Positions 42,044-49,807 of a stretch of 64,000 nt of DNA are shown piece by piece. Position 1 is the first letter of the stretch. Each line of letters begins with the position of its first letter. The position numbers and the translations under genes were made by a program. Source of the DNA: VRUE01 sp036276735 (GTDB taxonomy: Bacteria; Actinomycetota; Thermoleophilia; Solirubrobacterales; 70-9); contig DASUOH010000046.1 in assembly GCA_036276735.1 (NCBI GenBank), positions 1-64,000 of the forward strand. Reading direction: 5' to 3'. The notes below the pieces were generated by a model. It saw only the letters and a program-made list of their open reading frames with translations, had not been told where the DNA came from and searched no databases.

Positions 42044-42250
42044 TCAGAGCTGGGTGGCGATCAGGCCGATCAAGGCAACGATCACGCCGCCGCCGAGCTG
42101 CAGCAGCGTGCGGTTGAGAGCTTTCAACTCTGCATCGACCCGATCGAAGCCATTTTCCACTCGACGCTCGAGCGAGTCGAAACGCTGATCGGTGTGCGCC
42201 GCAAAGTCGTCCAGCCGCGCGTCGGTCCAGCTCTCTCTCATCAGGTGCAT
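42044..42250 (-). CDS. Small coiled-coil protein with a C-terminal membrane segment
   Basis: A 68-residue protein: about 45 residues of charged heptad-like sequence (TDQRFDSLERRVENGFDRV) followed by one hydrophobic helix (GGGVIVALIGLIATQL). The tail-anchored coiled-coil layout resembles short bacterial proteins of unknown role that trimerise at the membrane. No family name can be given. Two starts (42250 and 42241) are possible. Confidence 0.6.
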   Translation of the reverse strand: MHLMRESWTDARLDDFAAHTDQRFDSLERRVENGFDRVDAELKALNRTLLQLGGGVIVALIGLIATQL

Positions 42251-42324
42251 GATCGCACCGTAAACACTTCAGCGGAACGCGTGGCGCGCACTTTCAAACT
42301 TTTCTGCGACGACGGAGTGCCGAA

Positions 42325-42711
42325 TCAGTCGCGCGACGGCTTTTTCCGCGCCTCGAGGATCGCCGCCGCTTCGCCCGACTCTGCGGCGTAGCCGCCCTCG
42401 GGCTCGAGCGGCAGGCCCTCCTGGTCCCAGCCGACGATCCCACCGGTCAGCTTGGCGGCGTCATAGCCGGCCGCTGCCAGCGCTTCGGTGGCCATCGAAG
42501 AGCGGGTGCCACCGCGGCAATAAAGGACGACGGGACGGTCCTGGGCGATCTCGCCCGTGCGCTCGACGAGCTCGTCGAGCGGCACGTGCTTGGCGCCGGG
42601 GATGCGGCCGGCCTCCCACTCGTGGTCTGCGCGCACGTCCACGAGCTGGGCCCCGTCCTCGATCAGCTTCTGTGCCTCCTCTCGGGAGACCTCGCGCGTC
42701 TCATCGGTCAT
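42325..42711 (-). CDS. Rhodanese-like domain protein
   Basis: A 128-residue single rhodanese domain. The active-site loop is VLYCRGGTRSSMA with the sulfur-carrying Cys, preceded by LVDVRADHEWEAGRIPGAKHVP. The six-residue loop CRGGTR fits a sulfurtransferase. It ends with a short Lys/Arg-rich tail. Proximity to the sulfate operon fits sulfur metabolism, but it is separately transcribed. Confidence 0.9.
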   Translation of the reverse strand: MTDETREVSREEAQKLIEDGAQLVDVRADHEWEAGRIPGAKHVPLDELVERTGEIAQDRPVVLYCRGGTRSSMATEALAAAGYDAAKLTGGIVGWDQEGLPLEPEGGYAAESGEAAAILEARKKPSRD

Positions 42712-42764
42712 GAGCGAAGCCTATCCAGACCGCAGTGCAGCGTCAGCACCGGCCACGGTGCTGC

Positions 42765-42776
42765 GATCGATCGATC
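42765..42776. promoter_or_regulatory. Candidate HipB operator O1
   Basis: GATCGATCGATC, the first of three identical 12-bp palindromes upstream of hipB. The next copy begins exactly 49 bp downstream. Confidence 0.6.
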
Positions 42777-42813
42777 CCAATTGCCCCTCGCACGCGTACG
42801 CGCGCGCATATGC

Positions 42814-42833
42814 GATCGATCGATCACATTTCG
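42814..42833. promoter_or_regulatory. Candidate HipB operator O2 (left half of 20-bp inverted repeat)
   Basis: GATCGATCGATC followed by ACATTTCG. The whole 20 bp is perfectly inverted at 42855-42874 with 21 bp between. Confidence 0.65.
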
Positions 42834-42854
42834 CAGGATCTCGGTCAAATCCAC

Positions 42855-42874
42855 CGAAATGTGATCGATCGATC
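42855..42874. promoter_or_regulatory. Candidate HipB operator O3 (right half of 20-bp inverted repeat)
   Basis: CGAAATGT followed by GATCGATCGATC, ending 22 bp before the hipB ATG. Binding here would cover the likely promoter or ribosome site. It begins its GATC block 49 bp after that of O2, the same spacing as O1 to O2. Confidence 0.65.
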
Positions 42875-42896
42875 CCATTGGCCTTACTCTGTGCCC

Positions 42897-43112
42897 ATGC
42901 AAGTGACCACTGAGCCTGGCCAGCTAGGAGCGGCGATTCGCGAGCGGCGTCGCCGGCTGGGCATCACCCAGGACGACCTCGCCGCGTCGATGGGCGTCAA
43001 CCGCAGGGTCATCGGCCAGCTGGAGAAAGGCAAGGAGACCGTGCAGATCGGCATCGTCCTGCGGGCAGCGCGCGCGGTCGGGCTGGACGTCGGGGTCCAA
43101 CCGCGTGGCTGA
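42897..43112 (+). CDS. hipB: HipB-like XRE-family antitoxin
   Basis: A 71-residue single HTH protein: LGAAIRERRRRLGITQDDLAASMGVNRRVIGQLEKGK is the helix-turn-helix of the XRE/Cro family, ending VGLDVGVQPRG. Size and the following hipA define a HipBA module, in which HipB neutralises HipA and represses the operon. ATG 42897 is chosen because upstream in-frame codons pass through the operator palindromes. The stop overlaps the hipA GTG by 8 nt. Confidence 0.9.
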   Translation: MQVTTEPGQLGAAIRERRRRLGITQDDLAASMGVNRRVIGQLEKGKETVQIGIVLRAARAVGLDVGVQPRG

Positions 43113-44349
43113 GCCTATTCTCAACGTCTTCCTGCACGGCGAGCTCGCCGGCGCCCTGCGACGGAAGCGCAATGGCAACCTGCAGTTCCGCTACGACGTC
43201 GATTACATCGAGGCCGGCGGGCAGCCGCTCTCCCTGAACCTGCCGCTGCGGGCTGAGGCGTTCCCCCACCGCGACTGCCTGGCCTTCTTCGGCAACCTGC
43301 TGCCGGAGGAGGAAGTGCGGGCGCAGCTCGCGCTCACGACCGGCATCTCGGCCTCCAACGACTACCGGCTGCTCGAGCGGTTCGGCGGCGACGTCGCCGG
43401 TGCCGTCACCCTCCTGCCACCGGACGAGTCGCCAGCGAGCCCGCGACCGAATGAGCTCGAGCTCCTTCCGCCCGAGCGGCTGGACGAGATCCTCGTCAAC
43501 CTCCCGCAGCGCCCGCTCGGCGCCGACGAGGAGGGCGAGGTGCGGCTCTCGCTCGCCGGCGCGCAGAGCAAGCTGCCGGTGGTGGAGGTGGAGAGCGGGT
43601 TCGCGCTCCCACGCGGCTCCGGCCGCCCGACCACCCACATCCTCAAGCCGGAGCCGGAGCGCTTTCCCGGGCTGGTGGCGAACGAGCTCTTCTGCATGCG
43701 GCTGGCGGCGGCGACGGGCCTGCTGGTCGCCGAGGTCGAACGGGGAGAGACCGTCTCAGGCCTCCCCTACCTGATCGTCGCCCGCTATGACCGCGACCTC
43801 ACCCAGGAGCCGGTCCGCCGCCTGCACCAGGAGGACCTCTGCCAGGCGCTCGGGAAGCTCCACATCGAGAAGTACCAAGCGGAAGGCGGTCCCGGCGTGG
43901 TCGACGCGATGGCTCTGATCGACGACGCCTCGACGGCGCCGGCGCGCGACCGGCCGCAGCTATGGCTGGCGCTCGTCTTCAACGTGCTGATCGGCAACTG
44001 CGACGCGCACGGCAAGAACTACTCGCTGCTCTACGACTCGCGCGCACCGAGCCTGGCGCCCCTATATGACCTCGTCTCGACCGCCGCCTACGGGGAGTTG
44101 ACGTCCCGGCTGGCGATGTCGATCGACGGAGCGAGGAGGCTGGAAGAAGTCGATGAAGGGGCTTGGCGGGCGCTCGCGGAGGAAATTCGCTTCGCGCCGC
44201 GCTTCCTCGTCCAGCGCATGGAGCCGTTCGTCGACCGCGTGCTGGAAGCGCTGCCGGAGCTGGCCTCGGACCCCGAGCACGCCGACCCGATCGTCCGAGA
44301 CATCGCAGTCGGCATCGCCGAGCGCGCGGGGCGGCTGCGCGCCGGCTGA
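43105..44349 (+). CDS. hipA: HipA-like serine/threonine kinase toxin
   Basis: A 414-residue HipA family kinase. The order of motifs is intact: N-terminal subdomain (LNVFLHGELAGAL, FGNLLPE), SLAGAQSKLPV, nucleotide-binding HILKPEPERFPGLVANE, YLIVARYDR, catalytic FNVLIGNCDAHGKNYSLL with the Asp and Asn, and the metal-binding LAPLYDLVS. In E. coli HipA phosphorylates glutamyl-tRNA synthetase and induces persistence; the target here is unknown. GTG start overlapping hipB suggests translational coupling. Confidence 0.92.
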   Translation: MAEPILNVFLHGELAGALRRKRNGNLQFRYDVDYIEAGGQPLSLNLPLRAEAFPHRDCLAFFGNLLPEEEVRAQLALTTGISASNDYRLLERFGGDVAGAVTLLPPDESPASPRPNELELLPPERLDEILVNLPQRPLGADEEGEVRLSLAGAQSKLPVVEVESGFALPRGSGRPTTHILKPEPERFPGLVANELFCMRLAAATGLLVAEVERGETVSGLPYLIVARYDRDLTQEPVRRLHQEDLCQALGKLHIEKYQAEGGPGVVDAMALIDDASTAPARDRPQLWLALVFNVLIGNCDAHGKNYSLLYDSRAPSLAPLYDLVSTAAYGELTSRLAMSIDGARRLEEVDEGAWRALAEEIRFAPRFLVQRMEPFVDRVLEALPELASDPEHADPIVRDIAVGIAERAGRLRAG

Positions 44350-44352
44350 CCG

Positions 44353-44562
44353 TCAGTCGACCTCGGTCCCCTCGACCAGGAAGGCGACCCGCACGTGCGC
44401 CCGGTACTCGTCGAGGTTGTCGCCGCGGATGCCGGTCGAGACGATGTCGACGGCTTTGATGTTGCGCAGCGTCCCCTGGGCCTGGGCCAGCGCCTGCCGC
44501 GCCGCGTCGTCGGTCGACGTCTTCGAGCTGCCGACCAGCTCGATGATCTTCACGACGGCCAT
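44353..44562 (-). CDS. Dodecin family flavin-binding protein
   Basis: A 69-residue dodecin: VKIIELVGSSKTSTDDAARQAL, then IKAVDIVSTGIRGDNLDEY and VRVAFLVEGTEVD. Dodecins form dodecameric shells storing or buffering flavins or CoA. The ATG at 44562 removes an unrelated upstream frame; it overlaps the end of the small protein upstream. Convergent with hipA with a 3-bp gap. Confidence 0.92.
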   Translation of the reverse strand: MAVVKIIELVGSSKTSTDDAARQALAQAQGTLRNIKAVDIVSTGIRGDNLDEYRAHVRVAFLVEGTEVD

Positions 44563-44753
44563 CTGCCTCCTCCTTCGCCTTCCAGGTCCTCGATCGTCGC
44601 CTGCTTGCCGACGCCCTCGAGCAGGGCGGCGCGGTGCCAGGGGCTCACCTTCTGGCCATGACCACCGTCGGTCGGCGCAGAGGTCTCGGCCTGAAAGCGT
44701 TCGATCGCCGCGGCGATCGCCGTCGCCTCCTCGGTGCTCGGGCTTCGGTCCAT
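44550..44753 (-). CDS. Small hypothetical protein
   Basis: A 67-residue protein: an N-terminal helix (STEEATAIAAAIERFQAE), a linker, then VSPWHRAALLEGVGKQ and an acidic Gly-rich tail. The helix-linker-Trp layout recalls the short epsilon subunits of actinobacterial acyl-CoA carboxylases, but similarity is weak and no carboxyltransferase is adjacent. It overlaps the dodecin start by 13 nt, suggesting coupling. The 157 bp upstream (44754-44910) hold small hairpins and nothing I can name. Confidence 0.5.
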   Translation of the reverse strand: MDRSPSTEEATAIAAAIERFQAETSAPTDGGHGQKVSPWHRAALLEGVGKQATIEDLEGEGGGRWPS

Positions 44754-44910
44754 CCGACAAGCCTAGCCAGACGCCCACAGAGGGAGTTGCGAGATAAGAG
44801 CAAATCGAAAACGGGCGACCCCAAGCGAGTCGGTCCCCCGACGCTGCCTTCGCGTGGCTTCTCACGCCCTCTGATGCTTGTTTCTGTGGCGCGAGCGGCA
44901 GAGCCGGGGC

Positions 44911-46659
44911 TCAGCCGCTGTGGTTCAGCCCCGGCACCGGCTCGCCGTGCTTTTCCTCCGCGCAGAGGAGCGGCGCCGGGTCAAAGGAGTCCATGAGCGC
45001 GCGACCCGCGGCCGTGCCGATCAGGACCGGCGGGCGCGGCTTGGCTTTGGGGCTGGCTTTCGGCGGGCGGACGTAGCGGCCCTTGCCGCACTGGATGACG
45101 AAGTCGCGGACTCCGTCGCGGGCGTCGATTATGTCCTCGCCGCCGTTGCCGTAGAACTCGTCTTCGCCGGGCTGGCCGAGCATCGCGTTCGGCCCCTCGT
45201 CGCCGATCAGGACGTCCCAGTCGAAGGAGCCCTCCATGTCCTCGTTGGAGTCGTCGAGGCGGACCGGCTTGCAGCCGTTGTCCATCAGCACGTCGATCCA
45301 GGCTTTGTTCTGGGGGAAGGAGATGATCAGCAGGCCGGGATGAGCCTGAGTCTCGGCGAAGGAGGCGTCGTCGCGGCCGGGGCCGCCGACGATCGCGCCG
45401 CCCGCGCAGCCGCCGCCCGCCGCCATCAGGTCACCGTCCTCGCCGCCGTAGATGAAGGTCGGGCCCGGCAGGCCGCCTACCAGGCCGTCGGAGCCGGCTT
45501 CGCCGTAGAGGCGGTCGGCGCCGAGCCCGGACTCGATCAGGTCGTCCTCGGGACCGCCGCGCAGCACGTCGTTGCCCTTGCCGCCGGCGATCCGCACGTT
45601 CTCGGCGCCTTCCAGCGATCCGGACACGCGCAGCCTGTCGTTGCCGGGTCCGAGGTCGGCGGTGAACCAGCGGGCCGGATCTGCATGGCACGACACCTGG
45701 GTGCGGCTGACCCTTCCACAGCCCGGGCCGATCGCCAGCGCCCCTTTCGCGGTGACGCCGAAGCTCGAAGAGGCGTCGTCGAAGGACACGGTCAGATCGT
45801 CGTTGCCGGCGCCGCCGACGATGCTGAGGCCGCCGCCACCGCCTCGGGTGAGGTCGACCTCGACGTAGGCGGAGGCTTTCGGGGCCGGCTCCTTGCCGCA
45901 GGAGACGGTGTGCCCCTTGGCCCCCTGGCAGGCGTCGGTTCCCTGTGCGCCGTTCAGCTCGTCGGCCCCGCCGCCGCCGCGCAGCTTGTCGTCGCCCGGG
46001 CCGCCGTCGATCACGTTGCCGCCCCTGTCGCCGATCAGCACGTCGCGGAAGGCGGAGCCCTCGACGTCCTCGAAGCGGAAGAGCCGGTCGTGGCCATCGC
46101 CGCGCGCCTTGTGCTTTCGCAGCGAGACCCAGACGCCGGCGCCGCCGGCGCTGGCGACGTCGGTTGCGAAGGAGGCGACGTCGTGCGCTCCCGGACCCCC
46201 GTCCATGCGGTCGTAGCCGTAGTCGCCGTGGACGAGGTCGAAGCTGCCTGGGCCGCCGCTGACCCGGTCGATGCCGAGGCTGCCGGCCGCCTCGTCGAAG
46301 TTCCCGGTGCCGCCGAGCACGGTGTCGTCGCCAAGGTCGCCGATCACCTGGTCGGCGTCACCGGCGCCACCGTCGACCGTGTCGTTGCCGCGGCCACCGT
46401 GCAGGACGTCGGAGCCGGGCCCGCCGCAGACGAGGTCGTTGCCGAGCGCGCTGTGGACGCGGTCGTCGCCGAGCCCCGCCCAGATCACGTCGCGCTCGTC
46501 GGTGCCGCGCAGGTCGTCGTCGCCGTCGGTGCCGACGATCTCGGCGATCCGCCCGCGACAGCGCGGTTCGTCTTCCTCGGGCACAGGCCCCGCGCCCAGC
46601 GCGAGGAGGGCGGCGAGTGCCACCAGACCGACCGCGATCCCCCTTGCCAACCGCCTCAC
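44911..46659 (-). CDS. Exported RTX (hemolysin-type calcium-binding) repeat protein
   Basis: A 582-residue exported protein with signal peptide (RGIAVGLVALAALLALGAG). The first 240 residues and a later block near 360-510 are nonapeptide-like repeats of the GGxGxDxxx type (GTDGDDDLRG, GGPGSDVLHGGRGNDTVDGG, GGPGDDKLRGGGGADEL), which fold as calcium-bound parallel beta-rolls. No protease, lipase or adhesin domain is visible. The GTG start overlaps the vapC stop by 4 nt, an unusual coupling to a toxin gene; a start slightly downstream cannot be excluded. Confidence 0.8.
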   Translation of the reverse strand: MRRLARGIAVGLVALAALLALGAGPVPEEDEPRCRGRIAEIVGTDGDDDLRGTDERDVIWAGLGDDRVHSALGNDLVCGGPGSDVLHGGRGNDTVDGGAGDADQVIGDLGDDTVLGGTGNFDEAAGSLGIDRVSGGPGSFDLVHGDYGYDRMDGGPGAHDVASFATDVASAGGAGVWVSLRKHKARGDGHDRLFRFEDVEGSAFRDVLIGDRGGNVIDGGPGDDKLRGGGGADELNGAQGTDACQGAKGHTVSCGKEPAPKASAYVEVDLTRGGGGGLSIVGGAGNDDLTVSFDDASSSFGVTAKGALAIGPGCGRVSRTQVSCHADPARWFTADLGPGNDRLRVSGSLEGAENVRIAGGKGNDVLRGGPEDDLIESGLGADRLYGEAGSDGLVGGLPGPTFIYGGEDGDLMAAGGGCAGGAIVGGPGRDDASFAETQAHPGLLIISFPQNKAWIDVLMDNGCKPVRLDDSNEDMEGSFDWDVLIGDEGPNAMLGQPGEDEFYGNGGEDIIDARDGVRDFVIQCGKGRYVRPPKASPKAKPRPPVLIGTAAGRALMDSFDPAPLLCAEEKHGEPVPGLNHSG

Positions 46660-47033
46660 TCCCAGACCACCTTAACGTCGTAGTCGTCGAAGGCCGGATC
46701 CGCCGTCACGACCGGGGCTCGCTCCAGCTGCGCCTGCGCAATCAGCATGCGATCGAACGGATCGCCGTGGTGGTGCGGCAGGGACCGCGCATGCCAGGCA
46801 TGTTCGGCAGTGACGTCGAGCAGCTCGAAGCCGAGCCCCTGGACTCGATCCGGCAGGTCGTCAGGGGCGTCGAGCTTGTCGAGCGCTGTCTTTATGCCGA
46901 TCTCCCAGAGGCTTGCGACGCTGATCATCACCTCAGCGCCTTCGATTCGGGCTCGAAGCGCCGCCGAAATTCGCTTCCGGTCGCCGGCCACGAACCAGAG
47001 CAGTGCGTGGCTATCGACCAGCAGGCCAGCCAA
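46656..47033 (-). CDS. vapC: PIN-domain toxin (VapC family)
   Basis: A 125-residue PIN-domain ribonuclease. The acidic active-site residues lie in LLVDSHALLWF, ISVASLWEIGIK and HGDPFDRMLIAQA, with VVTADPAFDDY near the end. This subtype pairs with Phd-type antitoxins. Three bases separate it from the antitoxin gene upstream. VapC proteins cleave tRNA or rRNA when freed. Confidence 0.9.
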   Translation of the reverse strand: MAGLLVDSHALLWFVAGDRKRISAALRARIEGAEVMISVASLWEIGIKTALDKLDAPDDLPDRVQGLGFELLDVTAEHAWHARSLPHHHGDPFDRMLIAQAQLERAPVVTADPAFDDYDVKVVWE

Positions 47034-47036
47034 GGA

Positions 47037-47267
47037 TCACTTTTCGTACTCGGCGAATTCCTCGAGCGGCTCGTCGAAATCCTCTCGGATGTGGATTTCG
47101 CCCTTCATCGAACCGAATCCCCGCACCCCGCCCCGTTTCTTCAGCGGCGCGATCCGAGCTACCGGCTCTTGACCCCGCCGCACGATGATCTCCTCGCCCT
47201 CTTCAGCGCGGCGCACGAGCTTGGAAAAGTGGGTCTTCGCCTCGTGGATGTTGACGCTGGCCGCCAC
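47037..47267 (-). CDS. Phd/YefM-family antitoxin
   Basis: A 76-residue antitoxin. SVNIHEAKTHFSKLVRRAEEGEE and IIVRRGQEPVARIAPL form the Phd DNA-binding fold; the acidic C-terminal tail (DFDEPLEEFAEYE) would wrap the PIN toxin. The AbiEi-like gene ends 18 bp upstream on the same strand. Confidence 0.9.
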   Translation of the reverse strand: MAASVNIHEAKTHFSKLVRRAEEGEEIIVRRGQEPVARIAPLKKRGGVRGFGSMKGEIHIREDFDEPLEEFAEYEK

Positions 47268-47285
47268 GTCGCAACCGTATCAAGG

Positions 47286-48242
47286 TTAGTCCACTTGGTC
47301 CAATTGACGCCGTCTCTGCTCCAGCAATGCCGCTATGCGTCGGGCGACACTCCCCGGTTCGCGAGCGAGCCGGGGACCTGTCACTCGGATCATCTCGATA
47401 CCCATCAGCTTCAGCTCCTCCTGACGCACACGGTCGCTCTCGAAAGCGGCCCGGCTGCCGTGGGTCTCGTAGACGTCCAGTTCGACCACGAAGCGCTCGG
47501 ACCGCCAATAGGCGTCCAGCTCGAACTGCCCTTCCCAGAAGTTCATGGATGGGGCGGGCAGGCCGGCGCTCTTGACAAGATCGAGGAAGCGTCGCTCGAG
47601 GCGGGAGCGGGTGAAGGCGGGCTCCTCGCGGTAGAAAGCAAGGGCGCGGCGCAGACGGCCCCGGCCGGGATGGCTTCCGGCGCGTTCGAGGAGGGCCTCC
47701 ACCGACCTCAAGTCGAACAGGCGGAGCTCTTCGGATCGCTCGAGCACCCGATCGAGCCGGTCGGCGGACAGATTCGCGGCGAGGTCGAGCAGAGTCCGGG
47801 GAACAGCGGTCACAGGGATTGCATCGCGGACCGCGCGATCGACATCGGCGAGTCGCGCGTAGTGGAGGCGGATGGACGCGTGGGCGTGGCGGCGCGTGGG
47901 GGCCGTAACGTGGATCGCCCCAGGGCGGTTCCTGAAGAGGCCCCAAAGCCAGGCCGCGGAGCCATGGCTGGCAAGCGCGCGGGGGGCACTGGCGAGCACC
48001 GCGGCAAGACAACGGCTCTGCCACGTGAGGCTCCTATGACCGACGGCGTAAACGCCGCGATGGAGCCGGTGCAAACGGCCGGCACGCGCCGCGCGAGACA
48101 CCGCGTCCCGTGAATAGCCGAGCGCGTTCAGCTGCCGAATCGAGACCACCCCATGCTGCCGCTCGGCCAGATCCGCCAGTGGCTGGTGGGCTCCCACAGC
48201 ACCCGATCCATCCGCCGTTCGCCCTTCGTGGCGCATAGCCAT
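47286..48242 (-). CDS. AbiEi-like HTH plus DUF559 nuclease-like protein
   Basis: A 318-residue protein. Residues 25-75 match the N-terminal winged helix of type IV antitoxin AbiEi-like proteins (AERQHGVVSIRQLNALGYS, then RLHRLHRGVYAVG). The C-terminal 100 residues look like DUF559, a very-short-patch-repair-like PD-(D/E)XK fold: GQFELDAYW, then FVVELDVYETHG and FESDRVRQEELKLMGIE. The type is common as orphan genes in actinobacteria; function is unproven. ATG 48242 is preferred; a longer frame runs into the aldehyde dehydrogenase region. It precedes the Phd-VapC pair. Confidence 0.75.
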   Translation of the reverse strand: MAMRHEGRTADGSGAVGAHQPLADLAERQHGVVSIRQLNALGYSRDAVSRAARAGRLHRLHRGVYAVGHRSLTWQSRCLAAVLASAPRALASHGSAAWLWGLFRNRPGAIHVTAPTRRHAHASIRLHYARLADVDRAVRDAIPVTAVPRTLLDLAANLSADRLDRVLERSEELRLFDLRSVEALLERAGSHPGRGRLRRALAFYREEPAFTRSRLERRFLDLVKSAGLPAPSMNFWEGQFELDAYWRSERFVVELDVYETHGSRAAFESDRVRQEELKLMGIEMIRVTGPRLAREPGSVARRIAALLEQRRRQLDQVD

Positions 48243-48361
48243 ACAAAGGACGAACGGCCGTCGATTCTCCCCCCGCCGTCGCTGATTCCGGCGGTCCGTT
48301 CGCTGCTTGTGGCGCTGCGCGCGACAAACAGCGAACGGCGAGGCGGTTCGGCGTGGGCTAT

Positions 48362-49804
48362 TTATTCCAGGTTGATCATCACGTGCTTTATCTCGGTGTA
48401 GTCCTCGAGCGAGTACATCGAGAGGTCCTTGCCGTAGCCGGATTCCTTGTAGCCGCCGTGGGGCATCTCCGAGACGAGCGGGATGTGGTCGTTGATCCAG
48501 ACGCAGCCGAAGCGCAGCGCGTTGGCGACCCGGATCGCGCGGCCGACGTCGCGCGTCCAGACTGAGGAGGCGAGGCCGTAGCGGGTGCCGTTCGCCCACT
48601 CGATCGCCCTCTGCTCGTCGCTGAACGGCTGCACCGTGATCACTGGGCCGAAGATCTCCTTCTGGATCATCTCGTCGTCCTGCTCGAGGCCGGCGACGAC
48701 GGTCGGCTCCAGGAAGTAGCCCGGAAGGTCGGGCTGCTTGCCGCCGGTGACGAGCTCGGCCCGGTCGGGCCGCCGCTCCAGGAAACCCTCGACCCGTTCG
48801 CGCTGGCGCTGCGAGTTGACCGGTCCCAGCGTCGTGTCGGAGGACAGGGTGTCGCCCAGCACGAGGTCGTTGGCCTGGGCGGCGAGGCCGTTGACGACGT
48901 CGTCGTAGACGCCTTTGGAGGCGAGGACGCGGGTCGCCGCGGTGCAGTCCTGGCCGGCGTTGTAGTAGCCGGTGCCGGCGATCGTCTCCATCGCGGTCTC
49001 CATATCGACGTCGTCGAAGACAACGACCGGGGCCTTGCCACCCAGCTCCAGATGGACGCGCTTGAGGCTGTCGGCGGCCGCTTTCGCGATCCCCTTGCCG
49101 GTGGCCGGCGAGCCGGTCAGCGAGACCATCTCGACGTCGGGGTGGGTGACGAGCTCCGAGCCGGCCGGCTCGCCGTGGCCGCCGATCACGTTGAGCACGC
49201 CGGGCGGCAGGATGTCGGCGCACCACTCGGCGAAGAGCAGGGTGGTCAGCGGGGTGGTCTCGGCTGGCTTCAGCACGACCGTGTTGCCGGCGCCGAGCGC
49301 CGGGCCGATCTTCCAGATCGCCATCATCAGCGGGTAGTTCCAGGGCGTGATCTGGCCGACCACGCCGACCGGCTCGCGGCGGATGAACGAGGTGTGTCCC
49401 TCCATGTACTCGCCGGCGGCTCGGCCCTCCAGGCAGCGCGCCGCGCCGGCGAAGAAGCGCAGGTTGTCGGCCATCACCGGGATCTCATCCTCGACCACGG
49501 CGGCGCGCGGCTTGCCGGCATCGGCAGCCTCGAGGTCGGCGATCTCCTCACCGCGCTCCTCGATCAGGTCGGCCATCCGCAGCAGCGCCCGCGCCCGTTC
49601 GCCGGGTGGCGTCGCGGCCCAGCCCTCGAAGGCGCCCTTGGCGGCCGCGACCGCGGCGTCGACGTCGGCCTTGGTCGAGAGCGGCGCCTCGGCGATCGCC
49701 TCGCCGCTGGCCGGGTTGACGACCTCCTCGGTTCCGCCCTCGACCGGGTCGACCGCTTTCCCCCCTATGAAGTTCTTGAGCTTCGTCTTGGTCGCCGCAG
49801 CCAT
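48362..49804 (-). CDS. Aldehyde dehydrogenase, gamma-aminobutyraldehyde-type
   Basis: A 480-residue NAD-dependent aldehyde dehydrogenase. VHLELGGKAPVVVF contains the general-base Glu and YYNAGQDCTAATRV the catalytic Cys. The phrase NAGQDC and overall likeness fit gamma-aminobutyraldehyde / betaine aldehyde dehydrogenases, which finish putrescine oxidation to GABA. Last gene of the transaminase-pucR-ald operon, 3 bp after ald. Substrate is inferred from context. Confidence 0.88.
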   Translation of the reverse strand: MAAATKTKLKNFIGGKAVDPVEGGTEEVVNPASGEAIAEAPLSTKADVDAAVAAAKGAFEGWAATPPGERARALLRMADLIEERGEEIADLEAADAGKPRAAVVEDEIPVMADNLRFFAGAARCLEGRAAGEYMEGHTSFIRREPVGVVGQITPWNYPLMMAIWKIGPALGAGNTVVLKPAETTPLTTLLFAEWCADILPPGVLNVIGGHGEPAGSELVTHPDVEMVSLTGSPATGKGIAKAAADSLKRVHLELGGKAPVVVFDDVDMETAMETIAGTGYYNAGQDCTAATRVLASKGVYDDVVNGLAAQANDLVLGDTLSSDTTLGPVNSQRQRERVEGFLERRPDRAELVTGGKQPDLPGYFLEPTVVAGLEQDDEMIQKEIFGPVITVQPFSDEQRAIEWANGTRYGLASSVWTRDVGRAIRVANALRFGCVWINDHIPLVSEMPHGGYKESGYGKDLSMYSLEDYTEIKHVMINLE

Positions 49805-49807
49805 GTG

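Noticed and set aside
42780..42810. Alternating CGCGTACGCGCGCGCATATG tract as a Z-DNA element or promoter switch
   Set aside because: The tract is short and lies between operators O1 and O2; nothing in sequence alone supports a role beyond spacing.
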